Origin: Bacillota bacterium
GTDB lineage: Bacteria; Bacillota; Limnochordia; Darwinibacteriales; Darwinibacteriaceae
Reading direction: 5' to 3'
Length of the DNA stretch: 60,377 bases
Assembly (NCBI GenBank): GCA_029776155.1
Contig: JAKOTU010000022.1
Span: 1 to 60,377, forward strand
Within the stretch, counting starts at the first letter, position 1. Every line of letters starts with the position of its first letter. Shown here piece by piece: positions 24,943 through 33,203 of the stretch. The position numbers were made by a program, and so were the translations under genes. Below the pieces are notes generated by a model. It did no database searches, was not told where the DNA came from, and worked only from the letters and a program-made list of their open reading frames with translations.

Positions 24943-26241
24943 TCAAAGCTTAGAGATCTGTTCAATCAGCCTTCTGGCCTCAGCGGTGAGCACTTGGGGA
25001 GCCCTGGGATGGAATACTGAAGTTTCCGCCTCGTAGCCCCCTTCCTGGAAGGCTTCCCAGGTGGGGAAATAACCGAAGTAACCGTTGGCGTAACCCACCA
25101 CCAGTACCTGCACCGCATCCCAGCCTTCCTTGATGGCTCGGCCCAGCTCGGCAAAGGGTTCGCCGGGGATGCCCACCAACACAATCTCCCCCAAGGCTAG
25201 TGCCTGCAGGGGGACGGGCAGCTCCCTCTGGCCTTCCGCGCGGTAATCCTCCAGGGACGCCAGGAGCATGGTCAGGTAGACTTCCCCAATGCTGAGCTCC
25301 TTGGCTTCAGGGCTTTCGGGCGGGAAGGCACCCTTCCTTTCCTGCAGCTCGGCTAGGCTGCTCCGCAGCTCGGCTGCGGTGGGCAGCTCTTTTAAGGGAA
25401 GGGGGACTTTATCCGTGAGAACCCGCAGGAAGGGCCTGGTGCACACAACCCCCTCCCTGAGTGCAGCTAACGCCGCGTGGGCTAAGCTGGTTCCCACTTC
25501 CTCCGCCTTGGCAAAGGTGCGAAAGTCGATCTGCTCGCCTAAGGCACTGGCATCCGCGGAATAACCGATATTGATATTCCCCGCCGCGCCGGTCAACATC
25601 AGCGTGCAGCACTGAGGATGCTGCCCTTCCACTGCCCGCCGGAGAAAACCGGGATAGTCAGCGGTATACTCCAAGTTCTCCGCCCCCAGCACGGTGGGGT
25701 GCAGGCCGAAGTTTACTAGGCAGCCCACCAGCTCCCCGGCTGCGTAGAAACCGACAGTCTGCACAACAGGATCCGGGGTTTCTTCCAGCGTCCGGCGATT
25801 CTTGGCCACTCCCGGGACAGCTGCCGCGCCCCTTTTTACCTGCACTTCCCCCAGCCTTGCCTGGGCCTTTTCCAGGGCCAGCACCGACCCTGAGACAATG
25901 CGTTCTATAGTACTCTCCTGACCATCAAAGCCGAACTTTTTGGACAGCGCCGGTCCAGAATGGGTGTGGGTAGCGCAGATGAAAAGGTGATCCCCGGGGA
26001 TCCCCAGGGCGGCCTCGGCACGCCCGCGGATCTTCTGGCAGATCTCTTCCGGGACCTCTAAAAGATCCAGGTTCAAAAGGGCTGCCCGCTGCGGACCCTG
26101 CTCAAAAACGGCGGCATGGGCCTGCAGCTCATCATGCACCCCTTGGGCTCCCCCAGTCCTTGCCAGATAGCCAGCCATGGGCAGGCCCAGCTGAGGGGTG
26201 ATCTCAGCCCGGCCAAACCCGGCACGCAGGATCACTGTCAC
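24943..26241 (-). CDS. Neutral/alkaline ceramidase-like amidase, cytoplasmic
   Basis: A 432-residue protein of the neutral ceramidase N-terminal domain family (zinc amidases). Visible zinc-site motifs are THTHSGPALS (about residue 95), NFGLHPTVLG (about 190), IPGEPFAELG (about 375) and GYFGYFPTWEAFQEGGYEA (about 395-415), matching the His-His-Glu-Tyr set of bacterial ceramidase; TGAAGNINIG fits the conserved active-site Asn segment. There is no signal peptide and the C-terminal Ig-like domain of true ceramidases is missing, so the substrate is likely a small imported N-acyl compound. A frame to 26388 exists, but GTG at 26241 overlaps the upstream stop (GTGA) and gives the family start MTVILRAGFGRAEITP. 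Last gene of its operon. Confidence 0.85.
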   Translation of the reverse strand: MTVILRAGFGRAEITPQLGLPMAGYLARTGGAQGVHDELQAHAAVFEQGPQRAALLNLDLLEVPEEICQKIRGRAEAALGIPGDHLFICATHTHSGPALSKKFGFDGQESTIERIVSGSVLALEKAQARLGEVQVKRGAAAVPGVAKNRRTLEETPDPVVQTVGFYAAGELVGCLVNFGLHPTVLGAENLEYTADYPGFLRRAVEGQHPQCCTLMLTGAAGNINIGYSADASALGEQIDFRTFAKAEEVGTSLAHAALAALREGVVCTRPFLRVLTDKVPLPLKELPTAAELRSSLAELQERKGAFPPESPEAKELSIGEVYLTMLLASLEDYRAEGQRELPVPLQALALGEIVLVGIPGEPFAELGRAIKEGWDAVQVLVVGYANGYFGYFPTWEAFQEGGYEAETSVFHPRAPQVLTAEARRLIEQISKL

Positions 26242-27509
26242 TTCGCCCCGCCCCCAGATGGCTGCTCCATCTTTTCCAGGAGCTGAAGAATGAGCATCAG
26301 GCAGCGGGCAATGTGGAAGGGATCCTTCACCGGCAGGGCCACCACGGCCTCCAGGGGCGCGCCCTGGCGATCCCGGATCTGAATCCATTCGCCCACCGCC
26401 GGGTCAGGATGGGGGAAGGTGCGGAAGGTGTAATCCTTGGTCTGGGCATAGAGCTCCAAAAAGGCGCTGCGCTTGGTCAGGTGGTAAGCCAGGAGGGTGG
26501 TATACAGGGCTTCGGAATGGGGCCACCAAAGTTTATGGGACCAATCCTGCTGCACTTTGTGCACCATAGGATGCCCAGCCAGATCCCCCACTTCTCCCCG
26601 GGGCGGCCCCCCTTCCCGATCCACAAAGAGCAGGAGGCCGCCGTAGTGCTCGTCCCACCCAACTTTGTAAGTATTCTCAATCAAATCGGCGCAGGCTTCC
26701 ACCAGGGCCTGATCCCCATCTTCCAAAGCTTGATGGAGCATAAACCACAGACACTCCAGGGAATGGCCTGGGTTGATGTAACGCTCCAAAAGGGACTCCC
26801 CTGGCTGATCTAGATGAACCATTTCCTGCAAAAGGCCGTCTTTGCAGAAGTAGTCAAAGATGAGCTGCACATAACCCCGGCACTTTTCGTTGGTCTGGAC
26901 GCAAGTCACATCCCCTAGCGCCCGCTGGGCATCACGCAGCTCTTGGCTGGTGGTGAGCATGATCATGGCCACGCCGTGGGCGCACATCCCTGGGGGAATC
27001 GGGTAGGGGTCGGTGCGGAACTCCCCCTGGAGCCTGCGTTCAATGCTTTGGTAGAGCTCCTTGGCAAACTGGAGGATGTCCCTGCTGTTCGTCACTTGTG
27101 CATAACGGCTCAGGCCCAAAACCACAAAGCAGTCCGCGTAAATGCTGGTGGCGAAGCCGCTGCCAGGTGTGGGCTCTTTAGGTTCCCCTGTTCTGCTCAG
27201 CAGAAAGGCGGCGCTGCCATCTTCCAAAAGGGCGTGCTGGAGGAGGAAATCCACCCCCAGCTTGGCATAATCCAAGAAGCGCTCCTCACCGAGCATGGCC
27301 GCAAGTTCGGCAAAAACCCACACCAGCCGGCCCTGGGACCACACATACTTGTCTGTGCTGACAAGCTCCGTTCCCCCGTTGTTGAAGCAGGTAAAATACC
27401 CGCCGTAGTCCCGATCCAAAGCACGTTCGATCCAGAAGGGCAGGATGTTCTCGAGAAGCTCCCGCCGGTAAAAGTCCAGCTCCTCCCTGATGTTCAGCTC
27501 CTTGGACAT
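26238..27509 (-). CDS. AGE-family epimerase/isomerase (N-acylglucosamine 2-epimerase type)
   Basis: A 423-residue (alpha/alpha)6-barrel enzyme with the AGE-family signatures VWSQGRLVWVFAEL (about residues 55-70), INPGHSLECLWFMLHQAL (about 240-257) and KLWWPHSEALYTTLLAY (about 325-341); the two histidines correspond to the proton-transfer pair. Family members epimerise GlcNAc/ManNAc, cellobiose or isomerise mannose. The ATG at 27509 overlaps the upstream stop (TAATG), so translation is coupled. Next to a ceramidase-like amidase it hints at an N-acyl sugar substrate (inference). Confidence 0.92.
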   Translation of the reverse strand: MSKELNIREELDFYRRELLENILPFWIERALDRDYGGYFTCFNNGGTELVSTDKYVWSQGRLVWVFAELAAMLGEERFLDYAKLGVDFLLQHALLEDGSAAFLLSRTGEPKEPTPGSGFATSIYADCFVVLGLSRYAQVTNSRDILQFAKELYQSIERRLQGEFRTDPYPIPPGMCAHGVAMIMLTTSQELRDAQRALGDVTCVQTNEKCRGYVQLIFDYFCKDGLLQEMVHLDQPGESLLERYINPGHSLECLWFMLHQALEDGDQALVEACADLIENTYKVGWDEHYGGLLLFVDREGGPPRGEVGDLAGHPMVHKVQQDWSHKLWWPHSEALYTTLLAYHLTKRSAFLELYAQTKDYTFRTFPHPDPAVGEWIQIRDRQGAPLEAVVALPVKDPFHIARCLMLILQLLEKMEQPSGGGAK

Positions 27510-28324
27510 TATGACCACTTCTCCTTGTTGTCCATGAGCAGCTTAAAGGTCTGCTCCAACTCCTCCTGGCTGGAAAGCTCCAGCACCACCGACTGCACGT
27601 GGGGCAGGTTCACTACCTTACGCCACACCTCCGCCACCTCGTCCCACCTTTGGGGAGGTACGTGGCTGCCCTTATCCAGGCTTTCGTAGAAATAGAAGTG
27701 GACGTGGCGGATATGCCCCTGGAGCAGATCCACATACTCCACAAGCCTAAGCTCCCCGCCGCGCACTTTGGGGTTGGAGGCGGCATGCCCGGTGTCAAAG
27801 GTCAGGCCCTGCAGCCCCGCACGCTGGATCATCTCCAGATGGGTATTGGGATCGGTGGTCCAGCCCACCTTGAGGTTTTCCAGCAGGACCATGCCGTTCC
27901 GTTCCGCGGCGAACCTCCCCAGCTCCTCCAAATGGCGCAGGGCAGTATCCCAATCCAGCTCCTCCACGGGGATGGAGTTGGAACCCACATGGAGGGTGAT
28001 GATCTGGGGCTCACTCTGCGCGCGCAGCCAAGGAGCCAGGTACTCGATGTAGAGCTGCATGTAGCGCAGGGATGCTTCCGCGATAATGGGGTTGCCGTGG
28101 GCCAGCTCCACATCGGCCGTGGGCAGATGGAAGGTGTAATGCAGGTCGGGATACTGGTCCAGGCTGCGGAAAAAGGCGTCACGCCGCGTTTGCGGCGTGC
28201 GCAGCCGGAAAGTATTGAGATACCATTCCACTCCGCCGTAGCCCTGGGCTTTGGCGTAACTTAGGATCTTCTCTGTATCAGTGCCGAACACTCGGCTGGA
28301 AAACATGAGTTTTGGTCTGATCAT
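27509..28324 (-). CDS. Sugar phosphate isomerase/epimerase-like TIM barrel
   Basis: A 271-residue xylose-isomerase-like TIM barrel (AP endonuclease 2 superfamily). Metal-ligand candidates are visible on successive strands: GGVEWYLNTFR (Glu), YTFHLPTADVELAH (His), MVLLENLKVGWTTD (Glu), LTFDTGHAAS (Asp, His) and HIRHVHFYFYES (His). Such proteins isomerise or epimerise sugars and inososes, or cleave ring lactones. ATG at 28324 follows AAGGTGGG and lies four bases after the permease stop; its own stop overlaps the AGE gene start. The reaction is unknown. Confidence 0.85.
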   Translation of the reverse strand: MIRPKLMFSSRVFGTDTEKILSYAKAQGYGGVEWYLNTFRLRTPQTRRDAFFRSLDQYPDLHYTFHLPTADVELAHGNPIIAEASLRYMQLYIEYLAPWLRAQSEPQIITLHVGSNSIPVEELDWDTALRHLEELGRFAAERNGMVLLENLKVGWTTDPNTHLEMIQRAGLQGLTFDTGHAASNPKVRGGELRLVEYVDLLQGHIRHVHFYFYESLDKGSHVPPQRWDEVAEVWRKVVNLPHVQSVVLELSSQEELEQTFKLLMDNKEKWS

Positions 28325-28328
28325 GGTG

Positions 28329-30050
28329 TTATCCCACCTTAAAGCTGGAACTGATGGACTTGCCCAAGAAACGGTTCATGACGTACACCACGATGAACAC
28401 CATGGCAATGAGCAGCGTGGAGAGGGCACTGGCCTCGCCAAACTTGCCATCGGCCACGGCACCCCAGATCAGAATGGGCAGCGTCCTGGTGCGCGCCGAG
28501 TAGAGCAGAATGGTTGTGCTCAGCTCCTGGAGCAGCGTGGCAAAGGTCAGGATGGTACCTGAGATGATCCCCGGCAGGATCAAAGGCAGGCTCACCCGGC
28601 GGAAGGTGTACAGCCAGTTGGCTCCAGCAATCATGGACGCCTCTTCCAAGGTGGGATCCAGCTGGGAGAGGCTGGCCACCGCTGAACGGAACACATACGG
28701 TGTTCTGCGGATCATGTACGAGATCAGGATGATGGTGTAGGTTCCACTCAGGGCAAAAACGGACCCGCTGCCAAAGGCGGAGATAACCGCCACCGAAACC
28801 ACCGTACCTGGCAGAATGAAGGGCGCCATAATGGCCAGATCCAAGATGATAGCTCCCTTAGGCTTGCGCCGTTCGGTGATGTAAGCGACCAAGCAGCCCA
28901 GCACCGCACAGAGCAGGGATGCCGCAGTGGACAGATACAGCGAGTTGAGGATTGGTTTGCCCGCAATTTCTGGGATACGGGCGTAGTTGGCCAGGGTAAA
29001 GCCCTCGGGACCCGACCTTCCCCACCTGGTGAAGAAGGACATGATGATCATGGTGATCTGGGGCGCCAGGGAGATGAGCAGCACCAGCAGACAGAACACG
29101 GTGGCAATAATCCTAATGGCCGGATGGGTATGCTGGGCAAACTGGGAGCGGGATGCACTGATGGTTTCGTATTCCCGCTTGCTGACCACAAACTTCTGCA
29201 GGAGCAGCGCGCCGCCGGTGATGGCCACGCTGAGCAGGGAAATGGCAGCAGCCCCGTTCAGATCGTAGAACCCATTCACCCGGAAATAGATCAGGGTAGG
29301 CAGCACGTACTCTTCGCCACCTAAAATGGCCGGTATGCCGAAGTTGCCCATGGCCCTGATAAACACCAAAATGGCTCCAGCGCCCAGGCTGGGCAGAACC
29401 AGCGGCAGCGTCACCGTGCGCAGAATGCGGCCGCGCCGTGCCCCCATGATCATGGCCGCCTCTTCCAGCAGGGGATTCGCCGCTTCAAAGGCCCCGTAGG
29501 CCAGAAGGAAGACAAAGGGGTAGTAGGTTACGGTCATGACAAAGATGACCCCAAACAACCCGTAGATGGAGGGCAGCTCCAGACCAAAGAGGCCCAAAAA
29601 GACGTTGAGCCACCTCCGCACCAACCCCTGCCGGCCCAACAGCAGAATCCAAGAGAAGGCGCCCACAAAGGAAGGCAGGATCACGGGCAGGATGCCCAAG
29701 GAAAGGATGAGGTTCTTAAAGGGCATCTTGACCCGGGCTACAAAGTAACCCATGGGCACACCGATGAGCAGGGTGCTGATCACCACGGCAAAGCTCACAA
29801 TAAATGAGTTGCGCAGGCTCATGCGGTAAAGATTCGAGGTGGCGAAGCGTTCAAAGTTTTTCAGAGAAAAGGGCCCAAATGTGAACTGCCGGCCCGCGGG
29901 CAGGAAAGCCCGGACAAAGGTGGTCACCAAAGGCCAGAACAGAAAGATGACCATGAAGATCAGGGGAATACTGAACACCAGATAAGGGGTGAAGTCCTTG
30001 CTCAGAAAGCGCCTAAGCCTGCTTTCCGATTCCTTTGGGCGGAGCGCCAT
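28329..30050 (-). CDS. Fbp/Afu-type ABC transporter permease, two fused permease domains
   Basis: A 573-residue protein with about twelve membrane segments and two permease halves, each with its EAA loop: LLEEAAMIMGARRGRILRTV (about residue 195) and TLEEASMIAGANWLYTFRRV (about residue 470). This duplicated form is typical of ferric-iron, thiamine and sugar-phosphate (AfuB) importers. ATG at 30050 overlaps the ATPase stop (TAATG) and has GGGAGGAG in front. The neighbours are carbohydrate enzymes rather than iron genes, favouring an Afu-like sugar-phosphate or similar anionic substrate. Confidence 0.92.
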   Translation of the reverse strand: MALRPKESESRLRRFLSKDFTPYLVFSIPLIFMVIFLFWPLVTTFVRAFLPAGRQFTFGPFSLKNFERFATSNLYRMSLRNSFIVSFAVVISTLLIGVPMGYFVARVKMPFKNLILSLGILPVILPSFVGAFSWILLLGRQGLVRRWLNVFLGLFGLELPSIYGLFGVIFVMTVTYYPFVFLLAYGAFEAANPLLEEAAMIMGARRGRILRTVTLPLVLPSLGAGAILVFIRAMGNFGIPAILGGEEYVLPTLIYFRVNGFYDLNGAAAISLLSVAITGGALLLQKFVVSKREYETISASRSQFAQHTHPAIRIIATVFCLLVLLISLAPQITMIIMSFFTRWGRSGPEGFTLANYARIPEIAGKPILNSLYLSTAASLLCAVLGCLVAYITERRKPKGAIILDLAIMAPFILPGTVVSVAVISAFGSGSVFALSGTYTIILISYMIRRTPYVFRSAVASLSQLDPTLEEASMIAGANWLYTFRRVSLPLILPGIISGTILTFATLLQELSTTILLYSARTRTLPILIWGAVADGKFGEASALSTLLIAMVFIVVYVMNRFLGKSISSSFKVG

Positions 30051-31168
30051 TACTCCTCCCCTCCTTCCGCAAACAGGAAGCCCACATCCTGCGGGAACTG
30101 GACGGCGATCTCATCTCCCTCCAGAACGCCGGGAACTAAGAGGCGCATATCCACTTCAATGGCCCGCTCGCGGCCTCCGTCCTCCAGGGCCACTTCGTAG
30201 CGCACCACCTGGCCCAGGTGCTGGATGATGCGCACCCTTCCCCGCACCTGTCCTTCGCTGGGACCTGGGGCGATCTGCAGGTGTTCAGGCCGGAAACCGA
30301 CGGTGACCCGATCTCCCTCTTTGGCCCCCTGGGCATCAGCGGCCACCTTGGGCGTAAAGGCTAAGACGTAATTGCCGCTGTCCAGCTTGATTTGGTACTG
30401 GCCGCCATCCTTGGCCACGATTTGGCCTGGGAAGAAGTTCATTTTGCCGATGAAGTTGGAAACGAAGGCATTCACGGGATTATGATAGATCTCATCGGAA
30501 GAACCAATTTGCTCAATGATGCCGTCCCGCATAATGGCCAAACGGTCGCCAATGGCCATGGCCTCTTCTTGGTCATGGGTGACAAAGATGGTGGTGATGT
30601 TGGTCACCTTTTGAATGCGGCGGATTTCGGCGCGCATATGCCGGCGCAGCTTGGCGTCCAAGTTGGCGAGGGGTTCATCTAAGAGCAGGATCTGGGGATC
30701 GTAAACCAGGGCCCTGGCCACCGCCACCCGCTGCTGCTGCCCGCCGGAGAGGGCCGTGGGGCTGGGATTGCGCTTGAGCACATCGGGCAGGCCCACCAGC
30801 TCCATGATCTCCTCCACTTTCCGCTTCACCGTGGCTTGGTCCACTTTGCGCACCCGCAGGCCGTAGGCCACGTTTTCAAACACGTTCATGTGGGGATACA
30901 GGGCATAGCTCTGGAACACCATCCCGATATTGCGCCGGAAGGGCGGAATGTTGGTCACATCTTCATCGTCGTAGAAGATACTGCCCGAACTGAGCGTCTC
31001 CAGACCTGCTGTGCAGCGCAGGAGGGTGGTCTTGCCGCAGCCGCTGGGGCCCAGCAGACAGAAGAGTTCTCCCGGTTCAATGGTGAAGGATACTTTTTTC
31101 AGAGCGTGTACCGGCGGATCCCCTGGAAAGATTTTTTCTACTGATTGGTATCTAATGCGTGAACTCAC
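30050..31168 (-). CDS. Fbp/Ugp-type ABC transporter ATPase with TOBE domain
   Basis: A 372-residue ATPase: Walker A GPSGCGKTT (residues 38-46), Q-loop VFQSYALYPHM, signature ALSGGQQQR, Walker B ILLLDEPLANLDAKLR, switch histidine in FVTHDQEEAMAIGD, and a C-terminal TOBE region (about residues 290-365). GTG at 31168 lies 8 bases behind AGGAGG. It sits between the binding protein and the fused permease of the same importer. As a MalK/UgpC relative it might also serve the CUT1 importers of this window, which lack their own ATPase (inference). Confidence 0.93.
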   Translation of the reverse strand: MSSRIRYQSVEKIFPGDPPVHALKKVSFTIEPGELFCLLGPSGCGKTTLLRCTAGLETLSSGSIFYDDEDVTNIPPFRRNIGMVFQSYALYPHMNVFENVAYGLRVRKVDQATVKRKVEEIMELVGLPDVLKRNPSPTALSGGQQQRVAVARALVYDPQILLLDEPLANLDAKLRRHMRAEIRRIQKVTNITTIFVTHDQEEAMAIGDRLAIMRDGIIEQIGSSDEIYHNPVNAFVSNFIGKMNFFPGQIVAKDGGQYQIKLDSGNYVLAFTPKVAADAQGAKEGDRVTVGFRPEHLQIAPGPSEGQVRGRVRIIQHLGQVVRYEVALEDGGRERAIEVDMRLLVPGVLEGDEIAVQFPQDVGFLFAEGGEE

Positions 31169-31186
31169 CTATCCTACCTCCTAAAA

Positions 31187-31213
31187 TCTAGCCCGGAGCA
31201 GCTCCGGGCTAGA
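31187..31213 (-). other. Perfect 13-bp intercistronic hairpin after the binding-protein gene
   Basis: TCTAGCCCGGAGC and GCTCCGGGCTAGA are perfect inverted copies separated by a single base, between the binding-protein stop (31230) and the ATPase start (31168). Only four T residues follow, directly before the ribosome binding site, so it may be a weak attenuator or an mRNA-stabilising end. One of six such structures. Confidence 0.8.
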
Positions 31214-31229
31214 CTTGTCGCTCTCCTGT

Positions 31230-32210
31230 TTAGAATACTGCGTCGGAGAAACGCATGGTCAAATCTTCGCGGATTGCTGCAGCTTCTGCGTCATCATAAT
31301 CAATGAGCACGATCTCGCTCAAGGGCGGCAGGGGCCCAGGACCAGGGGCATCGGGATGTACTACCCGGCGCTGTCTGGTTTCCACGATAATGCGGTAAGC
31401 ATCCAAAGAGGTGAGGAAATCCATGAACAGCTTGGCGTTCTCCGGATTGGGACCGCCCTTGAGGATACCGGAGCCGTCGAACCTGGCGCCAGTTCCATCC
31501 TCTGGGTAGATGGCAATTACCGGAGCACCATCGTTAATGGCCAGGGCAATATTGCCTTCACCGGTCACGCCAATGGCATACTCGCCCCGGGCGACAGCTT
31601 CCGGAACCATGGTGGAAGATGCGGTGAAGATGGCGTTTTTACCCACTGCCACACAGAAATCGAAGCCATACAGGTCATACATCATATACAGCTGGGCATA
31701 GGCGGAGCCGGAAAGGGCCGGGTTAGCCAGGATGATTTCCCCTTTGTACTTGGGATCGGCCAGGTCTTTCCAGGTTCTGGGATAATCTTCCGGAGCCAGA
31801 AGGTCAGTGTTCACCATGAAAGCCTGCAGCGGCATGGAATAGCCGTAGTAGCGAGGCACATCGGCGCTGTCCCTGAGGTTTTCAGGGATTTCATCATGAT
31901 GGGCCGCTTTGTAGGGCTCCAGCAGATCGTATACCGCATCTAATGATTCCTTGGCGATACCCAGGATGATGTCACCGCCGGGGCGGGGCGCCTCGGCCTG
32001 CATCCTGGTGAGCAGCTCGCCGGAACCAGCGCGGATCAGGTCCACGGAAATGCCGGGATAAAGCTTTTTGAACTCAGCAATCAGAGCCTGGGCCTCTTCC
32101 TCAGAAGCTGCACTCCAGATGGCCAGATTACCGGTTTGGGCCAGAGCTGCGCCGCCTACGAGTACCAATGTCAACAGAGAGATAACCAACATCACAAACG
32201 ATTTTTTCAA
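31230..32210 (-). CDS. Fbp/Afu-type ABC substrate-binding protein
   Basis: A 326-residue exported receptor. TTG at 32210 with AGGAGG upstream begins a clear signal peptide (KKSFVMLVISLLTLVLVGGA, cut near ALA/QTG). The mature sequence (NLAIWSAASEEEAQALIAEF, GDIILGIAKESLDAVYDLLE, TWKDLADPKYKGEIILANPA) matches the ferric/phosphonate/sugar-phosphate cluster. The adjacent Tyr-Tyr pair used by FbpA for iron is not seen in the expected second half; the only YY is in PRYYGYS near residue 120. With sugar enzymes downstream, an AfuA-like anionic sugar ligand is more likely than iron. Confidence 0.88.
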   Translation of the reverse strand: MKKSFVMLVISLLTLVLVGGAALAQTGNLAIWSAASEEEAQALIAEFKKLYPGISVDLIRAGSGELLTRMQAEAPRPGGDIILGIAKESLDAVYDLLEPYKAAHHDEIPENLRDSADVPRYYGYSMPLQAFMVNTDLLAPEDYPRTWKDLADPKYKGEIILANPALSGSAYAQLYMMYDLYGFDFCVAVGKNAIFTASSTMVPEAVARGEYAIGVTGEGNIALAINDGAPVIAIYPEDGTGARFDGSGILKGGPNPENAKLFMDFLTSLDAYRIIVETRQRRVVHPDAPGPGPLPPLSEIVLIDYDDAEAAAIREDLTMRFSDAVF

Positions 32211-32429
32211 CGAGCTCTACCTCCTTTTCAAGTGATCAGTATCTTGTGAGACCAAAGACTAAAAACTTAGCTGCAGCCATCCCCCCTCTGCCCACCGTTG
32301 TGTTATGATTACGTTCAATCTCTTTACACGAACTCCTGCTTAAGTAAATGATTTTGATTCCAGGTAAAAGGCTGGCAAGGGCGTGCCCCGGCAGAGACTC
32401 CCTGGGCAGCGCCCGGCTCCGGCCCTTCT

Positions 32430-33203
32430 CTAAGCCTCAAAATCACGCAGGAATAGACTTGCCGACTCCTGGTCGAGATAGAGCGTCACATCGGGGTGGG
32501 TCCGGAGGATGGAAGCGGGGCAGGCATGCTCAATGGGCCCCAACAGGGCATCGCGCACCGCCTGAGCCTTCCGGCCCTCGGGAACTACGGAAATAATGGT
32601 CTTGCAGGACATGATGGTGGGAATGGTGAGGGTCACAGCCTCCCGGGGAACATCATCCAAGGTGGGGAACCACCCTTCCCCTAGCTGTTGCTTCCTGCAG
32701 GCCTCATCCAGCTCCACCACTTTCACCGCCTGCTTGTCCTGGAAATCAGCTACGGGCGGATCATTAAAGGCAATGTGCCCGTTTTCGCCGATACCGATAA
32801 AGCCCACATCAATGGGGTTCTCTTTCAAGAGGGCTGCATAGCGCTGGCATTCCGCCTCCACATCGGGCGCATCCCCTTGGATGTAGTGGAAGGCCCCCGG
32901 TTTGAACTGCTGATCAATCCGCTCCCGCAGCCACAGGCGGAAACTTGCGGGATGATCCGGGGAAATGCCCTTGTACTCGTCCAGATGGAAGCCGTACACC
33001 CGCTGCCAATCGATGTTCTGCTTTTTCAAACCTTCAACCAAAGGAAACTGGGATGTGCCGGTGGCAAAAAGGACATTGGCCCTGCCGGGAGCGAGTCGTG
33101 CGATTACCTCCGCAGCGTGTTGGGCCGCGGCTAACCCCAGCTCTTCTTTGGTGGGAAAGATCTTCACCTTTATGTTTTCAACCTTCAACTCTCGTACTGT
33201 CAT
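32430..33203 (-). CDS. nagB: Glucosamine-6-phosphate deaminase
   Basis: A 257-residue enzyme that converts glucosamine 6-phosphate to fructose 6-phosphate and ammonia. Recognisable motifs are FATGTSQFPLVEGL (residues 46-59), GFHLDEYKGI with the catalytic Asp (about residue 74), and GIGENGHIAFNDPPV with the ring-opening His (about residues 137-151). ATG at 33203 follows AGGAGG and overlaps the nagA stop by four bases (ATGA). It is the last gene of the operon starting at 36494. The 219-base gap downstream to 32210 has no clear terminator and no gene that I can see. Confidence 0.95.
   Translation of the reverse strand: MTVRELKVENIKVKIFPTKEELGLAAAQHAAEVIARLAPGRANVLFATGTSQFPLVEGLKKQNIDWQRVYGFHLDEYKGISPDHPASFRLWLRERIDQQFKPGAFHYIQGDAPDVEAECQRYAALLKENPIDVGFIGIGENGHIAFNDPPVADFQDKQAVKVVELDEACRKQQLGEGWFPTLDDVPREAVTLTIPTIMSCKTIISVVPEGRKAQAVRDALLGPIEHACPASILRTHPDVTLYLDQESASLFLRDFEA

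Noticed and set aside
31230..32210. Ferric iron-binding protein FbpA
   Set aside because: No adjacent Tyr-Tyr pair is seen in the expected second half and all neighbours are carbohydrate enzymes. The transporter class is right, but iron as ligand is unlikely.
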